A stretch of 64,000 bases of DNA from Natronoarchaeum philippinense (GCF_900215575.1 NZ_OBEJ01000001.1:124001-188000), one strand, 5' to 3'; shown: positions 41,762 through 51,109, numbered from the stretch's first letter. The notes: generated from the sequence alone by a model not told the origin. Numbers and translations: made by a program.

Positions 41762-42703
41762 TTACTCGCCCTCGAACAGATCGGTCGAGAGATATCGTTC
41801 GCCGGTGTCGGGAAGCACTGCGACGACCGTCTCGTCGGGGTGGTCGCGCGCGTACTCGCCCGCCGCTGCGATCGCCGCCCCCGCCGAGACGCCGACGAGC
41901 AGACCTTCCTCACGTCCGAGCGCTCGCGTGGCAGCTTTCGCTTCGTCTCCCGTGACGCTCCGGACTTCGTCGACGAGTTCGGTCCGGAGCACGTCGGGGA
42001 CGAACCCTGGCCCGATCCCCTGAATGTCGTGGGACGCCCCGCTCTGTTCGGAGATCGTGGGCGACGCCGCAGGCTCGACCGCGACCGACGTGAACGACGC
42101 GACGCCGCGTTGCTCTTTGACGTACTCCGAGATGCCGGTGATCGTTCCGCCGGTCCCGACGCCAGCGACGACGGCGTCGACGCCGCCCGTCGCTCGCCAG
42201 ATCTCCGGACCGGTGGTTTCGCGGTGGGCGCGCCTGTTCGCCTCGTTCTCGAACTGGCGGGCCAGCACGGCGTCGTCGCGCTGCCGGGCAATCTCCTCGG
42301 CCCGACGATTCGCGCCCGACATCCCGTCCTCGGCGGGCGTCAGCTCCAGATTAGCGCCGAGCGCGGCCAGCAGCTGCCGACGCTCCGCGGACATCGACTC
42401 GGGCATCGTGAGCACGCAGTCGTAGTCCCGGGCTGCACTGATCGCCGCCAGCCCGATACCGGTGTTCCCACTGGTCGCTTCGACGACGGCGCCGTCCGAC
42501 CCGAGAGCGCCGTCGCGCTCTGCGGCGTCCACGATTTCGCGGGCGATCCTGTCTTTCACCGAGTAGGGGTTGCTCGCTTCGACTTTCCCGTAGAGATTCG
42601 CCGCGATCGAGTCGAGATGAAGCAGCGGCGTCCCGCCGATCAACGCCTCGACGCTCTCGACGATGGCCGACTTCGATGCGTCCGCTCGTTCGACGTTCGA
42701 CAT
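41762..42703 (-). CDS. cysK: cysteine synthase (O-acetylserine sulfhydrylase family)
   Basis: A 313-residue PLP enzyme. The PLP lysine is in EASNPYSVKDRIARE, the substrate loop is EATSGNTGIGLA, MPESMSAERR and the GTGGTITGISEY loop are conserved. It makes cysteine from O-acetylserine (or O-phosphoserine) and sulphide. The ATG at 42703 is used; the reading frame continues upstream to 42880 but would overlap the FMN-reductase promoter. The family also includes cystathionine beta-synthase-like members, but the motifs favour CysK. Confidence 0.93.
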   Translation of the reverse strand: MSNVERADASKSAIVESVEALIGGTPLLHLDSIAANLYGKVEASNPYSVKDRIAREIVDAAERDGALGSDGAVVEATSGNTGIGLAAISAARDYDCVLTMPESMSAERRQLLAALGANLELTPAEDGMSGANRRAEEIARQRDDAVLARQFENEANRRAHRETTGPEIWRATGGVDAVVAGVGTGGTITGISEYVKEQRGVASFTSVAVEPAASPTISEQSGASHDIQGIGPGFVPDVLRTELVDEVRSVTGDEAKAATRALGREEGLLVGVSAGAAIAAAGEYARDHPDETVVAVLPDTGERYLSTDLFEGE

Positions 42704-42824
42704 CGCCGGCAGATTGCGTGCGAACGACGGTAAACGCCGACCCGCAGTTCGGCGGGGGTTGACGTGGCTTCGCCGCTGTCGGGGAGTGCTTTTGTATCTC
42801 TGGGGGCTAGCCTGTGTCGATAGG

Positions 42825-43415
42825 ATGGACAGAGACGTACGCGTCGTCGCCCTCTGTGGTAGTTTGCGTGACCAAAGCAAGACACGGACAGCGCTGGCGG
42901 CGGCGCTGGCGTCCGCGCGCGAAGCGGGCGCCCGAACCGACCTCCTCGACCTCCGGGAGTACGACCTGCCGGCCTACGATCCCGACGAACCGGAACCCGA
43001 AGACGCTGCCGCCCTCTGTGCGGCCGTCAGCGACGCCGACGCCGTGCTTATCGGGACGCCGAACTACCACGGTTCCTACTCCGGACCGCTGAAGAACGCG
43101 CTCGATTACTGCGGCCGCGACGAGTTCGGCGGAACGACCGTCGGCCTGCTGGAGGTCGCCGGCGGGGAGTTCCCCACGGCGCCGCTCGAACACCTCCGGT
43201 CGGTCTGTCGCACGCTGAACGCGTGGACGCTGCCCATCGAGGTGGCGATCCCCAGTTCGAGTTCGACGGTCGAGGACGGCGCGATCGTCGACGAGACGGT
43301 CGCAGAGCGCGTCGCAGAGCTCGGCGACGCCGCCGCCAAGTATGCAGGCGTCGAGCAGTTCCCGGAACTGGCCGAGGATCGGCGCAACGCCTTCGCCGGC
43401 GCGGTGGACGATTAG
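42825..43415 (+). CDS. NADPH-dependent FMN reductase family protein
   Basis: A 196-residue flavodoxin-fold protein. It begins VRVVALCGSLRDQSKTRTAL with the phosphate-binding CGSLR loop, then ADAVLIGTPNYHGSYSGPLKNALDYCGRDEF, the FMN-binding core of the SsuE/YieF family. Roles include quinone, chromate or azo reduction. It starts at the ATG at 42825 behind a CTTTTGTATC box about 30 nt upstream. The arylamine N-acetyltransferase starts right after its stop. Confidence 0.92.
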   Translation: MDRDVRVVALCGSLRDQSKTRTALAAALASAREAGARTDLLDLREYDLPAYDPDEPEPEDAAALCAAVSDADAVLIGTPNYHGSYSGPLKNALDYCGRDEFGGTTVGLLEVAGGEFPTAPLEHLRSVCRTLNAWTLPIEVAIPSSSSTVEDGAIVDETVAERVAELGDAAAKYAGVEQFPELAEDRRNAFAGAVDD

Positions 43416-43416
43416 C

Positions 43417-44205
43417 ATGGAGACCGATCGCTACCTCCGCCGGATCGGCGTCGATCCGACGACCGTCGAGCGAGCTGATCGGGAGACGCTCGACCGACTC
43501 CAGCGCGCCCACGTCACGACCGTCCCCTTCGAGACGATCGCGGTCGCCGGGACGCCGTTCGGCGAACACGACCCGAGCGGCGTTTCGCGTGCGTATCAGG
43601 ACCTCTACGAGAAGATCGTCGAGGACGGACGCGGCGGCTTTTGCTACGAACTCAACGGACTGTTCGGCTGGCTCCTTTCGGAGCTGGGCTACGAGCCCAC
43701 TCGTGTCGCGGCGATGGTGCTGGGCGACGACGACCCCTTGCCCCCGGCGAACCACCTCGCTCACGTGGTCGACCTCGACCGCCGCTATCTCGTCGACGCG
43801 GGGCTGGGCGTCCCGTCGATGCGACGCCCGCTGCCCCTCGACGGCGAGGCCCGCACGGACGCCGCGGGCGTCGACTGGCGCGTCGTCGAGAGCGACCGCC
43901 CCGACGCCGACTTCGAAACGCTGTGTCGGGAGCCAACCGAGGGCTGGGAGACGCGGTACGTGTTCCGGGACACCCATCGACCGCGCGAGCACTTCACGGC
44001 CACCTGCGAGTACCTCTCGACGGCGCCGGAGTCGCCGTTTACCGACGACGCGGTCGTCGCGTGCTCGACCGACCGAGGGCACGTGAAACTCTCGCCCGAC
44101 TCGCTGACGCGCGTCCGAGATGGTGACGAGCGAGAACGCGACATCGACGCCGACGAGTGGTCCGAACTGCTCGGCGCCGAATTCGGGATCACACTGGGCA
44201 CGTGA
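43417..44205 (+). CDS. nat: arylamine N-acetyltransferase (NAT)
   Basis: A 262-residue NAT. The catalytic triad is intact: the cysteine in GRGGFCYELNGLFGWLL, the histidine in PANHLAHVVDL, and the aspartate in RYLVDAGLGVPSM. It transfers acetyl groups from acetyl-CoA to arylamines or other amines; archaeal NATs of this type are known from haloarchaea. The stop of the reductase and this ATG are one base apart. A xenobiotic or quinone-amine function for the pair is only inferred. Confidence 0.95.
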   Translation: METDRYLRRIGVDPTTVERADRETLDRLQRAHVTTVPFETIAVAGTPFGEHDPSGVSRAYQDLYEKIVEDGRGGFCYELNGLFGWLLSELGYEPTRVAAMVLGDDDPLPPANHLAHVVDLDRRYLVDAGLGVPSMRRPLPLDGEARTDAAGVDWRVVESDRPDADFETLCREPTEGWETRYVFRDTHRPREHFTATCEYLSTAPESPFTDDAVVACSTDRGHVKLSPDSLTRVRDGDERERDIDADEWSELLGAEFGITLGT

Positions 44206-44312
44206 CAGATGGCGCCAACCAACTGCCGCTCCGGCGCGTCCGCGGCCCGTAGTCGCCCCCTGCGCGGCACCCGAACGAGACGTTTTTAGGCTCCGGACGC
44301 CCACTCTCGGCC

Positions 44313-44993
44313 GTGCCATCGCTTGCAGTTTCTGCGGTCGTCGGCGCCGTCTTCGGCGTCGTGCTGGCCGCGCCGCCCGGTCCGATGAACGCTGTCATTG
44401 CCGAGGAGAGCGTGCTCCGCGGGTGGCCCGCCGGCTTCCGGGCCGGTCTCGGCGCGATGCTGGCCGACGCCTTGTTTTTCGTGCTGGCCGTCGTCGGCCT
44501 CGTCGCGGTCGTGGACCGGACGCCGTCGCTGCGCTCGGGGCTGTACCTGCTGGGCGGGCTGTTGATGCTGTACTTCGCCGTCGGCGCGCTGCGGGACGCC
44601 AGCGCCGCCCAGTCGTTCACCGGCGATGTCGGCGGCGACTCCAAGGGGTTCAGGAAGGCGTTCGCGCTCGCGTTGACGAACCCCTACCAGATCGCGTTCT
44701 GGCTCACCGCCGGCGTCGGGCTGATCGAACCGGGCCGGTTGGACGTGCTAGGCTACGCGCCCGCTGTCGGCGACGCGCTGGCGGGAACACTCGTCATTCA
44801 GACGGGGAGTCCGGCGCTGTTGCTCGGCTTTTTTGCTGGCATCGGTCTCTGGGTCGTCGCGTACCCTGCCGCGCTGGTCGCCGCCGGGCGTCGCGTCGAC
44901 GCCGCCGCGCCGGTCGTCGCGGGGCTGAGCGGCGTCGTGCTGGCCGGTTTCGGCGCCGCGTTTCTCTGGATCGGGACGACCGGGTTGGCCTAA
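44313..44993 (+). CDS. LysE family exporter
   Basis: A 226-residue membrane protein with six helices, starting at the GTG at 44313 (MPSLAVSAVVGAVFGVVLAAPPGPMNAVI). The APPGPMNA motif and the helix-3 region KAFALALTNPYQIAFW are typical LysE/RhtB signatures. Likely exports amino acids or other small metabolites; the substrate is unknown. Convergent with the membrane protein at 44998. TATA-like CGTTTTTAGG lies about 30 nt upstream. Confidence 0.92.
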   Translation: MPSLAVSAVVGAVFGVVLAAPPGPMNAVIAEESVLRGWPAGFRAGLGAMLADALFFVLAVVGLVAVVDRTPSLRSGLYLLGGLLMLYFAVGALRDASAAQSFTGDVGGDSKGFRKAFALALTNPYQIAFWLTAGVGLIEPGRLDVLGYAPAVGDALAGTLVIQTGSPALLLGFFAGIGLWVVAYPAALVAAGRRVDAAAPVVAGLSGVVLAGFGAAFLWIGTTGLA

Positions 44994-44997
44994 TTCC

Positions 44998-45495
44998 CTA
45001 TTCGAGCCATCGCCGGACGACCGCACCGAAGCCGCCGGCGCCGATACACAGCGCGACGATCGATCCGATCCCCGTCAGGACCAGTGCGCCGTTGATGCCG
45101 GCGCCCACCGCCAGCGCGACGAGCGGTTCGTCCGGTCGGTCCACGAGTCGCTCGCCGATGGCGAAAAAGGCGATCGCTGCCCCGACTGCCCAGAGAAGAT
45201 ACGCGAGCAGCACGAACAGCACTGCGAGCGGAATGCCGATCAGCGTGATCACGAGCAAGAACGTGATGCAGGCGACGCCGACGAGGCCGATGACGCCGTA
45301 GACCAGCGAGCCGACCAGATCGTCGAGGAACGACGCCGCAGTCTGGCGGACGTACTCGGGCCGGATGGCGAGGACGATCGCACCGACCACGAGCGTCGTC
45401 AGGAACGCCGTTACTGCCCCGCCGAGGACGCCGCTGATGGGCGAGCCGACCGAGATATTCACGTCTGACTGCAACAACAGGAGCGTCGAAAGCAT
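44998..45495 (-). CDS. membrane protein, function unknown
   Basis: A 165-residue protein with four hydrophobic helices. Motifs ITLIGIPLAVLFVLLAYL and AIGERLVDRPDEPLVALAVGAG are reminiscent of small integral membrane proteins of the DUF8173 type. The ATG at 45495 starts helix 1 (MLSTLLLLQSDVNISVGSP); the longer frame to 45768 is arginine-rich antisense across the HIT gene and is rejected. No function assigned. Confidence 0.65.
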   Translation of the reverse strand: MLSTLLLLQSDVNISVGSPISGVLGGAVTAFLTTLVVGAIVLAIRPEYVRQTAASFLDDLVGSLVYGVIGLVGVACITFLLVITLIGIPLAVLFVLLAYLLWAVGAAIAFFAIGERLVDRPDEPLVALAVGAGINGALVLTGIGSIVALCIGAGGFGAVVRRWLE

Positions 45496-45568
45496 GCCCG
45501 ACAGAGGCGTCACCACGACAAAAGGCGTTCGGGCGCGAGCCGGCGGCTCGACGGGATCGGAGGCGTCG

Positions 45569-45979
45569 TTATAGCTCCGCGCGTATCGCCGCCGCGATCC
45601 GATCGCCGTCCTGATCAGTGAGTCGCCGGCGGGGCAACGCGACGTGGACCTCGTCGTCGTCGAACCGTGGAACGACGTGGACGTGGGCGTGTTCGACGTT
45701 GCCGACGAGCGATCCCGTCGAGTGAAAGACGCTGAAACCGTCGGGATCGACCGCCGCCGAGAGCGCATTCGAGACAGTCCTGACAGTCTCGAACACGGCG
45801 CCAGTCGATGCCGCTTCTGCTCCGAGCACGCTTTCGCGGTGGGCTTTCGGGATCACGAGCGCGTGTCCTTCGACGGCCGGATTCTCGTCGAGAAACGCCA
45901 CCGTTCGGTCGTCCGCATAGAGCGTGTGCGCGTCGCCCTCGCCCCGGGCAATGCGACAAAACTCGCAGTCCTCGGCCAT
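45569..45979 (-). CDS. HIT family protein
   Basis: A 136-residue histidine-triad nucleotide hydrolase/transferase. An N-terminal CEFCRIARGE zinc-like motif is followed by TVAFLDENPAVEGHALVIPKAH, and the catalytic triad is HAHVHVVPRFDDD. Such proteins hydrolyse AMP-lysine or dinucleoside polyphosphates. The gene is intact and independent; an overlapping frame is a shadow. Divergent from the small membrane protein at 46140. Confidence 0.95.
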   Translation of the reverse strand: MAEDCEFCRIARGEGDAHTLYADDRTVAFLDENPAVEGHALVIPKAHRESVLGAEAASTGAVFETVRTVSNALSAAVDPDGFSVFHSTGSLVGNVEHAHVHVVPRFDDDEVHVALPRRRLTDQDGDRIAAAIRAEL

Positions 45980-46139
45980 AGCGGAACGATTCAGTCAGTC
46001 GACTTAGATGTTTCCACGCTGGCGCGGCGTCCCGCCTCGTATGGCCTCTTTTCCATTCGTTCCCGTACTATCCCTTCGAAACCATCGTCAGACGCCTGTT
46101 CGACGTAGTTTTATGAGGCGTTCGGAGACAGTAGTGGGC

Positions 46140-46376
46140 ATGAGTTTCTTGGCGGGACTCGTGGTCGCGCTGGTCTTCGGCCCGTTCACGGTGATCGCCT
46201 TCCTGCTCGATCCCGGCGGGTTTCTGGCCCGCAACGGCGCGTTCGCGGTCGGCTACCTCGGCGTCGCGACGCTGGGGACCGCCCTGTACACCGCCGGGTT
46301 CGTCAGGCTCGCCGGCATGGTCTGGCGCCGCATCGGCTCGGCCAGCGGAGACACCGCCGGCCGACCGAGCAAGTGA
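46140..46376 (+). CDS. two-helix membrane protein, function unknown
   Basis: A 78-residue protein with two hydrophobic helices (MSFLAGLVVALVFGPFTVIAFLL and AFAVGYLGVATLGTALYTAGFVRL) and a short charged tail. The ATG at 46140 is preferred to 46113 because GTTTTATGAGG at 46108-46118, about 27 nt upstream, looks like a TATA box and would lie inside the longer version. No family recognised. Confidence 0.6.
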   Translation: MSFLAGLVVALVFGPFTVIAFLLDPGGFLARNGAFAVGYLGVATLGTALYTAGFVRLAGMVWRRIGSASGDTAGRPSK

Positions 46377-46391
46377 CGACGCCGTCGCTCG

Positions 46392-49300
46392 TCAGTCGAT
46401 CGAGACGAACGGAAGCGTCGCCAGTTCGTCGGCCGAGTACGCGAGCGCGTCGGCCTGACTGACGCCCTCGGGCGTGATCATGTCCATGATCCGTGGCGTG
46501 TTGGCGGCCGCGCCGGGCGTGGCGCCGCCGAAGACGTAGTCGGCGGCCGTCTCGGCGACGGGCCTGAGCGTCCCTAGGTCCTCGGATTGGACCATCGGGA
46601 CGATCTCCAGATCGCGCGCGTCGACGCCGTCGAACGCCGCGCGGTCGATGCTCAACTCGACCGTATTGGCGTCCGGGTCGACGCGTTCACCGACTCTGAC
46701 CGCGTTGCCGTCGTCGTCGGTCACGGTCGCGCCCGAGGCCGTAACGGCGCTTTTGGTGAAGCCGCTGATCTCGACGCGGTAGTGCCACGGCGCCTCGAAC
46801 GTCGCGTTGGCGCCGAGATCGGGCAGCGTCTGGGTCGTGCCGCCGCTCTTGTCGGGGTCGCGCACCCACATGACGAACATGTGCGGCGAGAAGCCGAAGT
46901 CGCCGCCGAACCCGTCGTTGAGGTTCTCGACCTCGAAGGTGAACTGGTAGATGCTCGGCGTCTGCTCGACGGTCACCGAGCGCAGGTCGAACGTTCCCTC
47001 CTCGAAGGCGCCGGCGGTCGGATAGGTGTAGCCGCCGGGACCGTAGTCGTCGCCCGCCGGATCGTCGAAGGTGGCGATCGTCTCTGGGGGCTTGACAGTC
47101 ACCGTCTGACTGGCGAGCGTCTCGCCGTCGGTGCTGCGGACGGTCACCTCGTAGGAACCGGGGTCGTCGATGGTGACGGTGAACTCGTCGACTCCGTCCG
47201 ACGAGTCCGGCGCGAACCGGACGTTCTCCGAGCGGACGAACTCGCCGTCGACGAACACGTCGACGGTCGTCCCGCTCAGGTACTCACCGAAGTTCGTTCC
47301 GGTGGCCTGCACGAACGGCTCTTGGATGAACGTCTCGGCGTCGATCGACACGTCGAACTCCTGTTCGGGACGCTCGTAGTGCGGGAGCTCCCTGACTTCT
47401 TCCCACGTCGCCGGCCGGATGCGGAGCGCGGTGCCGCCCGAGCCGACCATCGAGGCCAGCACCTCGGTGTCGGCGTCGACGATCGCTTCGTCGATCCGAA
47501 CGTCCGTGAGGTTGCTGTCGTAGCGGGCTTCGATGCCGTCGGAGTAGATCTCGGCGACGTACTTGCCCTTGGTGTGGCCGCGACCTCGCTCGTGGTCGCA
47601 GTCCTCTCGGTGGTTGTCTTCGTCGCCGTTCCAACCGCCACGGCCGCTATTGCTTCGGCCCTTCGCGTTGCCGTTTCCGGGCGTTCCGCCGTGCCCTCTC
47701 CCGCGCCCCTTCTCGTGACCTTTGCGCTCACCGGGCGCGTCGTCGAGGAACGACAGCGGAACGTCGATCGCACGTCCGTTCTCGTCGGACATCGCGCCGA
47801 CGAACCACTCGTCGCCGCTCTTGCGGGCGGTGATCGTGTAGTCGCCGATCTCGGCGTCGACGACGCGCGTGTCGTCCCAGGCCGCCGGAACGTCCTCGAT
47901 GAACTGGAAGGCGGGGACAGTCTCGCCGCGGATCGGCGCCGTCTCGGGTTCGGGCATCGATTCGCCGGACTCGGTGACGGCGATCGAATCGAGGTTGAAC
48001 CCGCCGGTGTCGGCGTCGGTCAGCGCGACCGCGATGTCGCTGTCGCCGCTTTCCAGCGACACCGTCGTCGAGACCGACCCCCACGTGTCCCAGTACTCCG
48101 TCGGCGGCAGCGTCACCTGTGCGCGCTCGGTGCCGTCGACCAGCACCGTCGCGGTTCGGGGCGTTCCTTGCGGGACGGCATTCTCTTCGGCGTCGCTCGC
48201 GTATCGGAGATGTACGTCGTACTCGCCGGCCGACTCGACGCCTTCGACGGTCCACGACGCCGTCGCGCCCGCGGCGACGGTGTTGGGATCGACGGGGACG
48301 TACTGCTCGCCCTGCGCGTTGGCCCAGCGGGCGGCCGTCGAAAAGCCGTCGAGGTCGGCCCACTCGGCCTGCGCGACCTCGCCGACGCCCAGCGTCGCCG
48401 GCTGGTCGGCCAGATACGAACTCGGCAGGTCGGCGGCCATCTGGAGGCCGCTGAAGTACGTCGGGTACATGGCGAGTTGCTTGGCCCGCGTCGTCTCGAT
48501 GCCGCCCGAGCCCGAGTCCATGTCGAAGATGCCCGGCGTGTACTCGACGGGGCCGCCGAGCATTCGGGTGAACGGGAACGTCACGTGATGCTCGGGGCTG
48601 ACGAATCCGAAGGAGTCGTACTCTTGGCCTTTGACGCCCTCGCGGGTCATCAGGTTGGGGTAGGTTCGGCGTCGCCCCGTCGGATGGATCGGCTCGTGGA
48701 TGTCGAGCATCTGGCGGTTCGCCGCGGCGGTCTCGGCGATGAGCGTGTGGTGGTTGACGAGCACCTGATTGTGGTGGTTGAACCCCTCGCCGGCGAGGTT
48801 CCCGCTGTCGGCGACGTACCCGTTCTTGATCGTCCGGATGCCCAGATCGTCGTACAGGTCGAACGCCTCGTCGGCCTGTGACTCGTAGTTCTCGAAGTCG
48901 CCCGCGGTCTCGTTGTGCATCGTCATCTGGGTCGGCGGGTCGAGGTTCGGGCCGTAGTCGGTCACCTCCTGTAAGTCGAAGTCGGGGTACGGCTCGGTGT
49001 AGTCGAACGCGCTCCCGTCGCCGGGATAGCTCGACCAGCCCTCGTTCCAGCCCTCGATCAGTACGCCCGGGATGGAGTGCTCGCTGGCGAAGTCCATATA
49101 CTGCTTGGCGCGCCCGGTCTGGGCGCCGTGGTTGCCCGAGTTCATCCCGGTGAACGTCCAGTCGGCACGTCCGGTGATCATCAGCCACCAGATGCCGATG
49201 AACTTCTGGGGCTCGATCCAGTCGACGCCCTGCGTGAACACCGACTCGTCGTAGTCCTCGTTGAGGTTGAGCACGAGACTCGACTCCATCAACTCGCCCG

Positions 49301-50192
49301 GCCGAGTTCCGATCTGGAACGTCCGCCACGGCGTCATGTGTGGCGCCGTTGCCGAGACTTTCGTCCCGTCGGGCAGCGGCGCCAGCGTCGACTCCATGGC
49401 GGGGCCGTCACCGCCTGCAGGCGCGATCGCCAGCGAGGCGTAGTCGTCGAGATTCGCCTCGTGGACGCTCAGATACAGGTCCTCGTCGGTCCGCATCGTC
49501 ATCGGCGTGTGGACGCCGTTGCCGCCCGCCGAGACGGGGGCGCCGTCGAGGCCGGATTCGATCCCCGACAGCGGCGTCTCGCGGTACTCGACCTCGAAGT
49601 TGTTCCAGTCGTTGGGAATCCACCACGAGGTGTAATCGCCCGCGAAGTTGTACTCGGTGCGCTCGGACGTGACGACGAAGTCGCCGAACGATTCGCCGAA
49701 GACGAATCGGAGCCCGAAGCCGTCGTCGAACGCCCGGAGTTCGAGGGTGCCCGAGCGCCCCCCGTCGCCGCTCTCGGCGAGGCCGACCCGGAGCTCGTTG
49801 TAGCGCTCTCGGATCTCCTCGTACTGATCCCAGACGGGCTCCCACGTCGAATCGACCGAATCGCGCTCGGTCCCGGTGACGGAGAGCCCCTCGCGGAACG
49901 TCGGCTGGTTCTGGAACTCGAAGCCGAGCGCCGACTCCTCGACGACTGTACTGTCGTCGTAGGCGACTTCGTAGGTCGGGACGCCGTCGGCGGCGTCGAC
50001 CGTCACTTCGAGCCGGCCGTCTGGCGATGCTACCGTCTGTACCGGTTCGTCGTCACCGTCGACGACGCTTGCTGCGACGCTTTCCGGCACCGACAGCGAG
50101 TACGCCGACGCCGCCAGCAACGACGCCACTCCCCCCACGAACTGCCGTCGGCCGATGGCTCCTGTTTGTTGCGCGTTAGTTTCCTCGAACAT
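46392..50192 (-). CDS. Tat-exported glycoside hydrolase GH97 with CBM35-like, basic-loop and C-terminal DOMON-like modules
   Basis: A 1266-residue secreted glycosidase. A Tat signal (IGRRQFVGGVASLLAAS) is followed by the GH97 N-terminal beta-sandwich, then a catalytic barrel with GVLIEGWNEGW and the conserved MTREGVKGQEYD. A CBM35-like module (about residues 630-745) is inserted before the GH97 C-terminal domain resumes (FIEDVPAAWDDTRVVD). Within that domain lies a basic Gly/His/Arg-rich loop (about 817-877, e.g. GRGRGHGGTPGNGNAKGRS). Beyond it are a wall-like domain and a glucodextranase-type DOMON-like end (about 1085-1250). GH97 enzymes are alpha-glucosidases or alpha-galactosidases. A strong TATA box precedes the ATG. 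Confidence 0.93.
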   Translation of the reverse strand: MFEETNAQQTGAIGRRQFVGGVASLLAASAYSLSVPESVAASVVDGDDEPVQTVASPDGRLEVTVDAADGVPTYEVAYDDSTVVEESALGFEFQNQPTFREGLSVTGTERDSVDSTWEPVWDQYEEIRERYNELRVGLAESGDGGRSGTLELRAFDDGFGLRFVFGESFGDFVVTSERTEYNFAGDYTSWWIPNDWNNFEVEYRETPLSGIESGLDGAPVSAGGNGVHTPMTMRTDEDLYLSVHEANLDDYASLAIAPAGGDGPAMESTLAPLPDGTKVSATAPHMTPWRTFQIGTRPGELMESSLVLNLNEDYDESVFTQGVDWIEPQKFIGIWWLMITGRADWTFTGMNSGNHGAQTGRAKQYMDFASEHSIPGVLIEGWNEGWSSYPGDGSAFDYTEPYPDFDLQEVTDYGPNLDPPTQMTMHNETAGDFENYESQADEAFDLYDDLGIRTIKNGYVADSGNLAGEGFNHHNQVLVNHHTLIAETAAANRQMLDIHEPIHPTGRRRTYPNLMTREGVKGQEYDSFGFVSPEHHVTFPFTRMLGGPVEYTPGIFDMDSGSGGIETTRAKQLAMYPTYFSGLQMAADLPSSYLADQPATLGVGEVAQAEWADLDGFSTAARWANAQGEQYVPVDPNTVAAGATASWTVEGVESAGEYDVHLRYASDAEENAVPQGTPRTATVLVDGTERAQVTLPPTEYWDTWGSVSTTVSLESGDSDIAVALTDADTGGFNLDSIAVTESGESMPEPETAPIRGETVPAFQFIEDVPAAWDDTRVVDAEIGDYTITARKSGDEWFVGAMSDENGRAIDVPLSFLDDAPGERKGHEKGRGRGHGGTPGNGNAKGRSNSGRGGWNGDEDNHREDCDHERGRGHTKGKYVAEIYSDGIEARYDSNLTDVRIDEAIVDADTEVLASMVGSGGTALRIRPATWEEVRELPHYERPEQEFDVSIDAETFIQEPFVQATGTNFGEYLSGTTVDVFVDGEFVRSENVRFAPDSSDGVDEFTVTIDDPGSYEVTVRSTDGETLASQTVTVKPPETIATFDDPAGDDYGPGGYTYPTAGAFEEGTFDLRSVTVEQTPSIYQFTFEVENLNDGFGGDFGFSPHMFVMWVRDPDKSGGTTQTLPDLGANATFEAPWHYRVEISGFTKSAVTASGATVTDDDGNAVRVGERVDPDANTVELSIDRAAFDGVDARDLEIVPMVQSEDLGTLRPVAETAADYVFGGATPGAAANTPRIMDMITPEGVSQADALAYSADELATLPFVSID

Positions 50193-50215
50193 CGTGTGTG
50201 GATGGGAGCAAATTC

Positions 50216-50228
50216 CATTATATAGTTA
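50216..50228 (-). promoter_or_regulatory. TATA box of the GH97 gene
   Basis: Minus-strand TTAACTATATAATGG is centred about 28 nt before the ATG at 50192. Of the TATA boxes I found in the window, this is one of the closest to consensus, implying a strong leaderless promoter. Confidence 0.65.
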
Positions 50229-50406
50229 ACTGTGAATAATTCTAATATTTTCCGCAGCAAAACCTGAGTATACTCACAGGTCGCCTCGAACACTCCCCCA
50301 AGATTCGTCCTGTCTCTGGCGGTCCCGACGCTCTGGGACCGACCGTCGTTTCAGCTTCTGAAACTACGATCCTCGTTTTATGAGGAATCCAGTCTAATGT
50401 GTAGCT

Positions 50407-51096
50407 ATGGAGTCCCCTACGACCACCGACCCCCACGACTCGACACCGACCGACGACGCCGGATCGGGAACGCTGGGCGCCGTCTTCGATGCGATCGTCG
50501 CCTTGCTGATCGCCATCCCGGGAATCTCGGCGGCGGCCGCCGGCGTCGCAGTCTGGCAGACCGCCGATCGTGAGTTGAGCGAAGCCATCGTCGCCGATAT
50601 GGAAGTCACCTCGACGCTGGTCTCCGAGAGCGTCCTCGTCGATGCGATCAACGAGATGATGGTTTGGGGCGCGGGTGGGCTCGTCCTGACCGGTGCCGCC
50701 CTGACGGTCGTCGGCATCGCCGTGTTGGTCTACTACCGGCGACTGCGTCGTGGCGGCGACGGCGGCGTCGTGCCGACCGATCGACTCGCGCTCGTTGTCC
50801 TCGGCGCCGTCGTCTCGACTGTCGCATCGTTCGTCCCGTTCTCGCCGGTGCTCGGCGGCGGCGTCGCGGGCTACTTCCAGCAAGGTAGTCCCCGCGACGG
50901 GCTCGGGCTCGGCGCGCTCGCAGGGCTCGCGTTGACCGCGCCCGCTGTGATCGTACTCGGATCGCTCGTCGGCGGCGCGCTGGCCGCCGATGCCACCCCG
51001 ATCGCACTTCTACTGGTCGGTGTGGCGCTCGCCTCGGCGGGCTTTACGATCGTACTGAGCGCGCTCGGCGGGTACGCCGGCACTGTCATCGAGTAG
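50407..51096 (+). CDS. multi-pass membrane protein, function unknown
   Basis: A 229-residue protein with a soluble N-terminus (MESPTTTDPHDSTPTDDAG) and about five transmembrane helices. The C-terminal half (YFQQGSPRDGLGLGALAGL) is glycine-rich and resembles small haloarchaeal membrane proteins of the DUF5518 group. A GTTTTATGAGG box at 50375-50385 lies 27-30 nt upstream, identical to the box ahead of the gene at 46140. No function assigned. Confidence 0.65.
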   Translation: MESPTTTDPHDSTPTDDAGSGTLGAVFDAIVALLIAIPGISAAAAGVAVWQTADRELSEAIVADMEVTSTLVSESVLVDAINEMMVWGAGGLVLTGAALTVVGIAVLVYYRRLRRGGDGGVVPTDRLALVVLGAVVSTVASFVPFSPVLGGGVAGYFQQGSPRDGLGLGALAGLALTAPAVIVLGSLVGGALAADATPIALLLVGVALASAGFTIVLSALGGYAGTVIE

Positions 51097-51109
51097 AACG
51101 AGTAGCCGC

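Noticed and set aside
41402-42733. 443-residue plus-strand ORF
   Set aside because: Antisense to cysK and the PH-domain gene; Arg-rich shadow translation.
46587-48881. 764-residue plus-strand ORF
   Set aside because: Entirely antisense to the GH97 gene, whose domains and motifs are clear; the long open frame comes from high GC content.
46108-50385. Identical GTTTTATGAGG boxes before the genes at 46140 and 50407
   Set aside because: Consistent with a shared TATA consensus; too short to argue for co-regulation.
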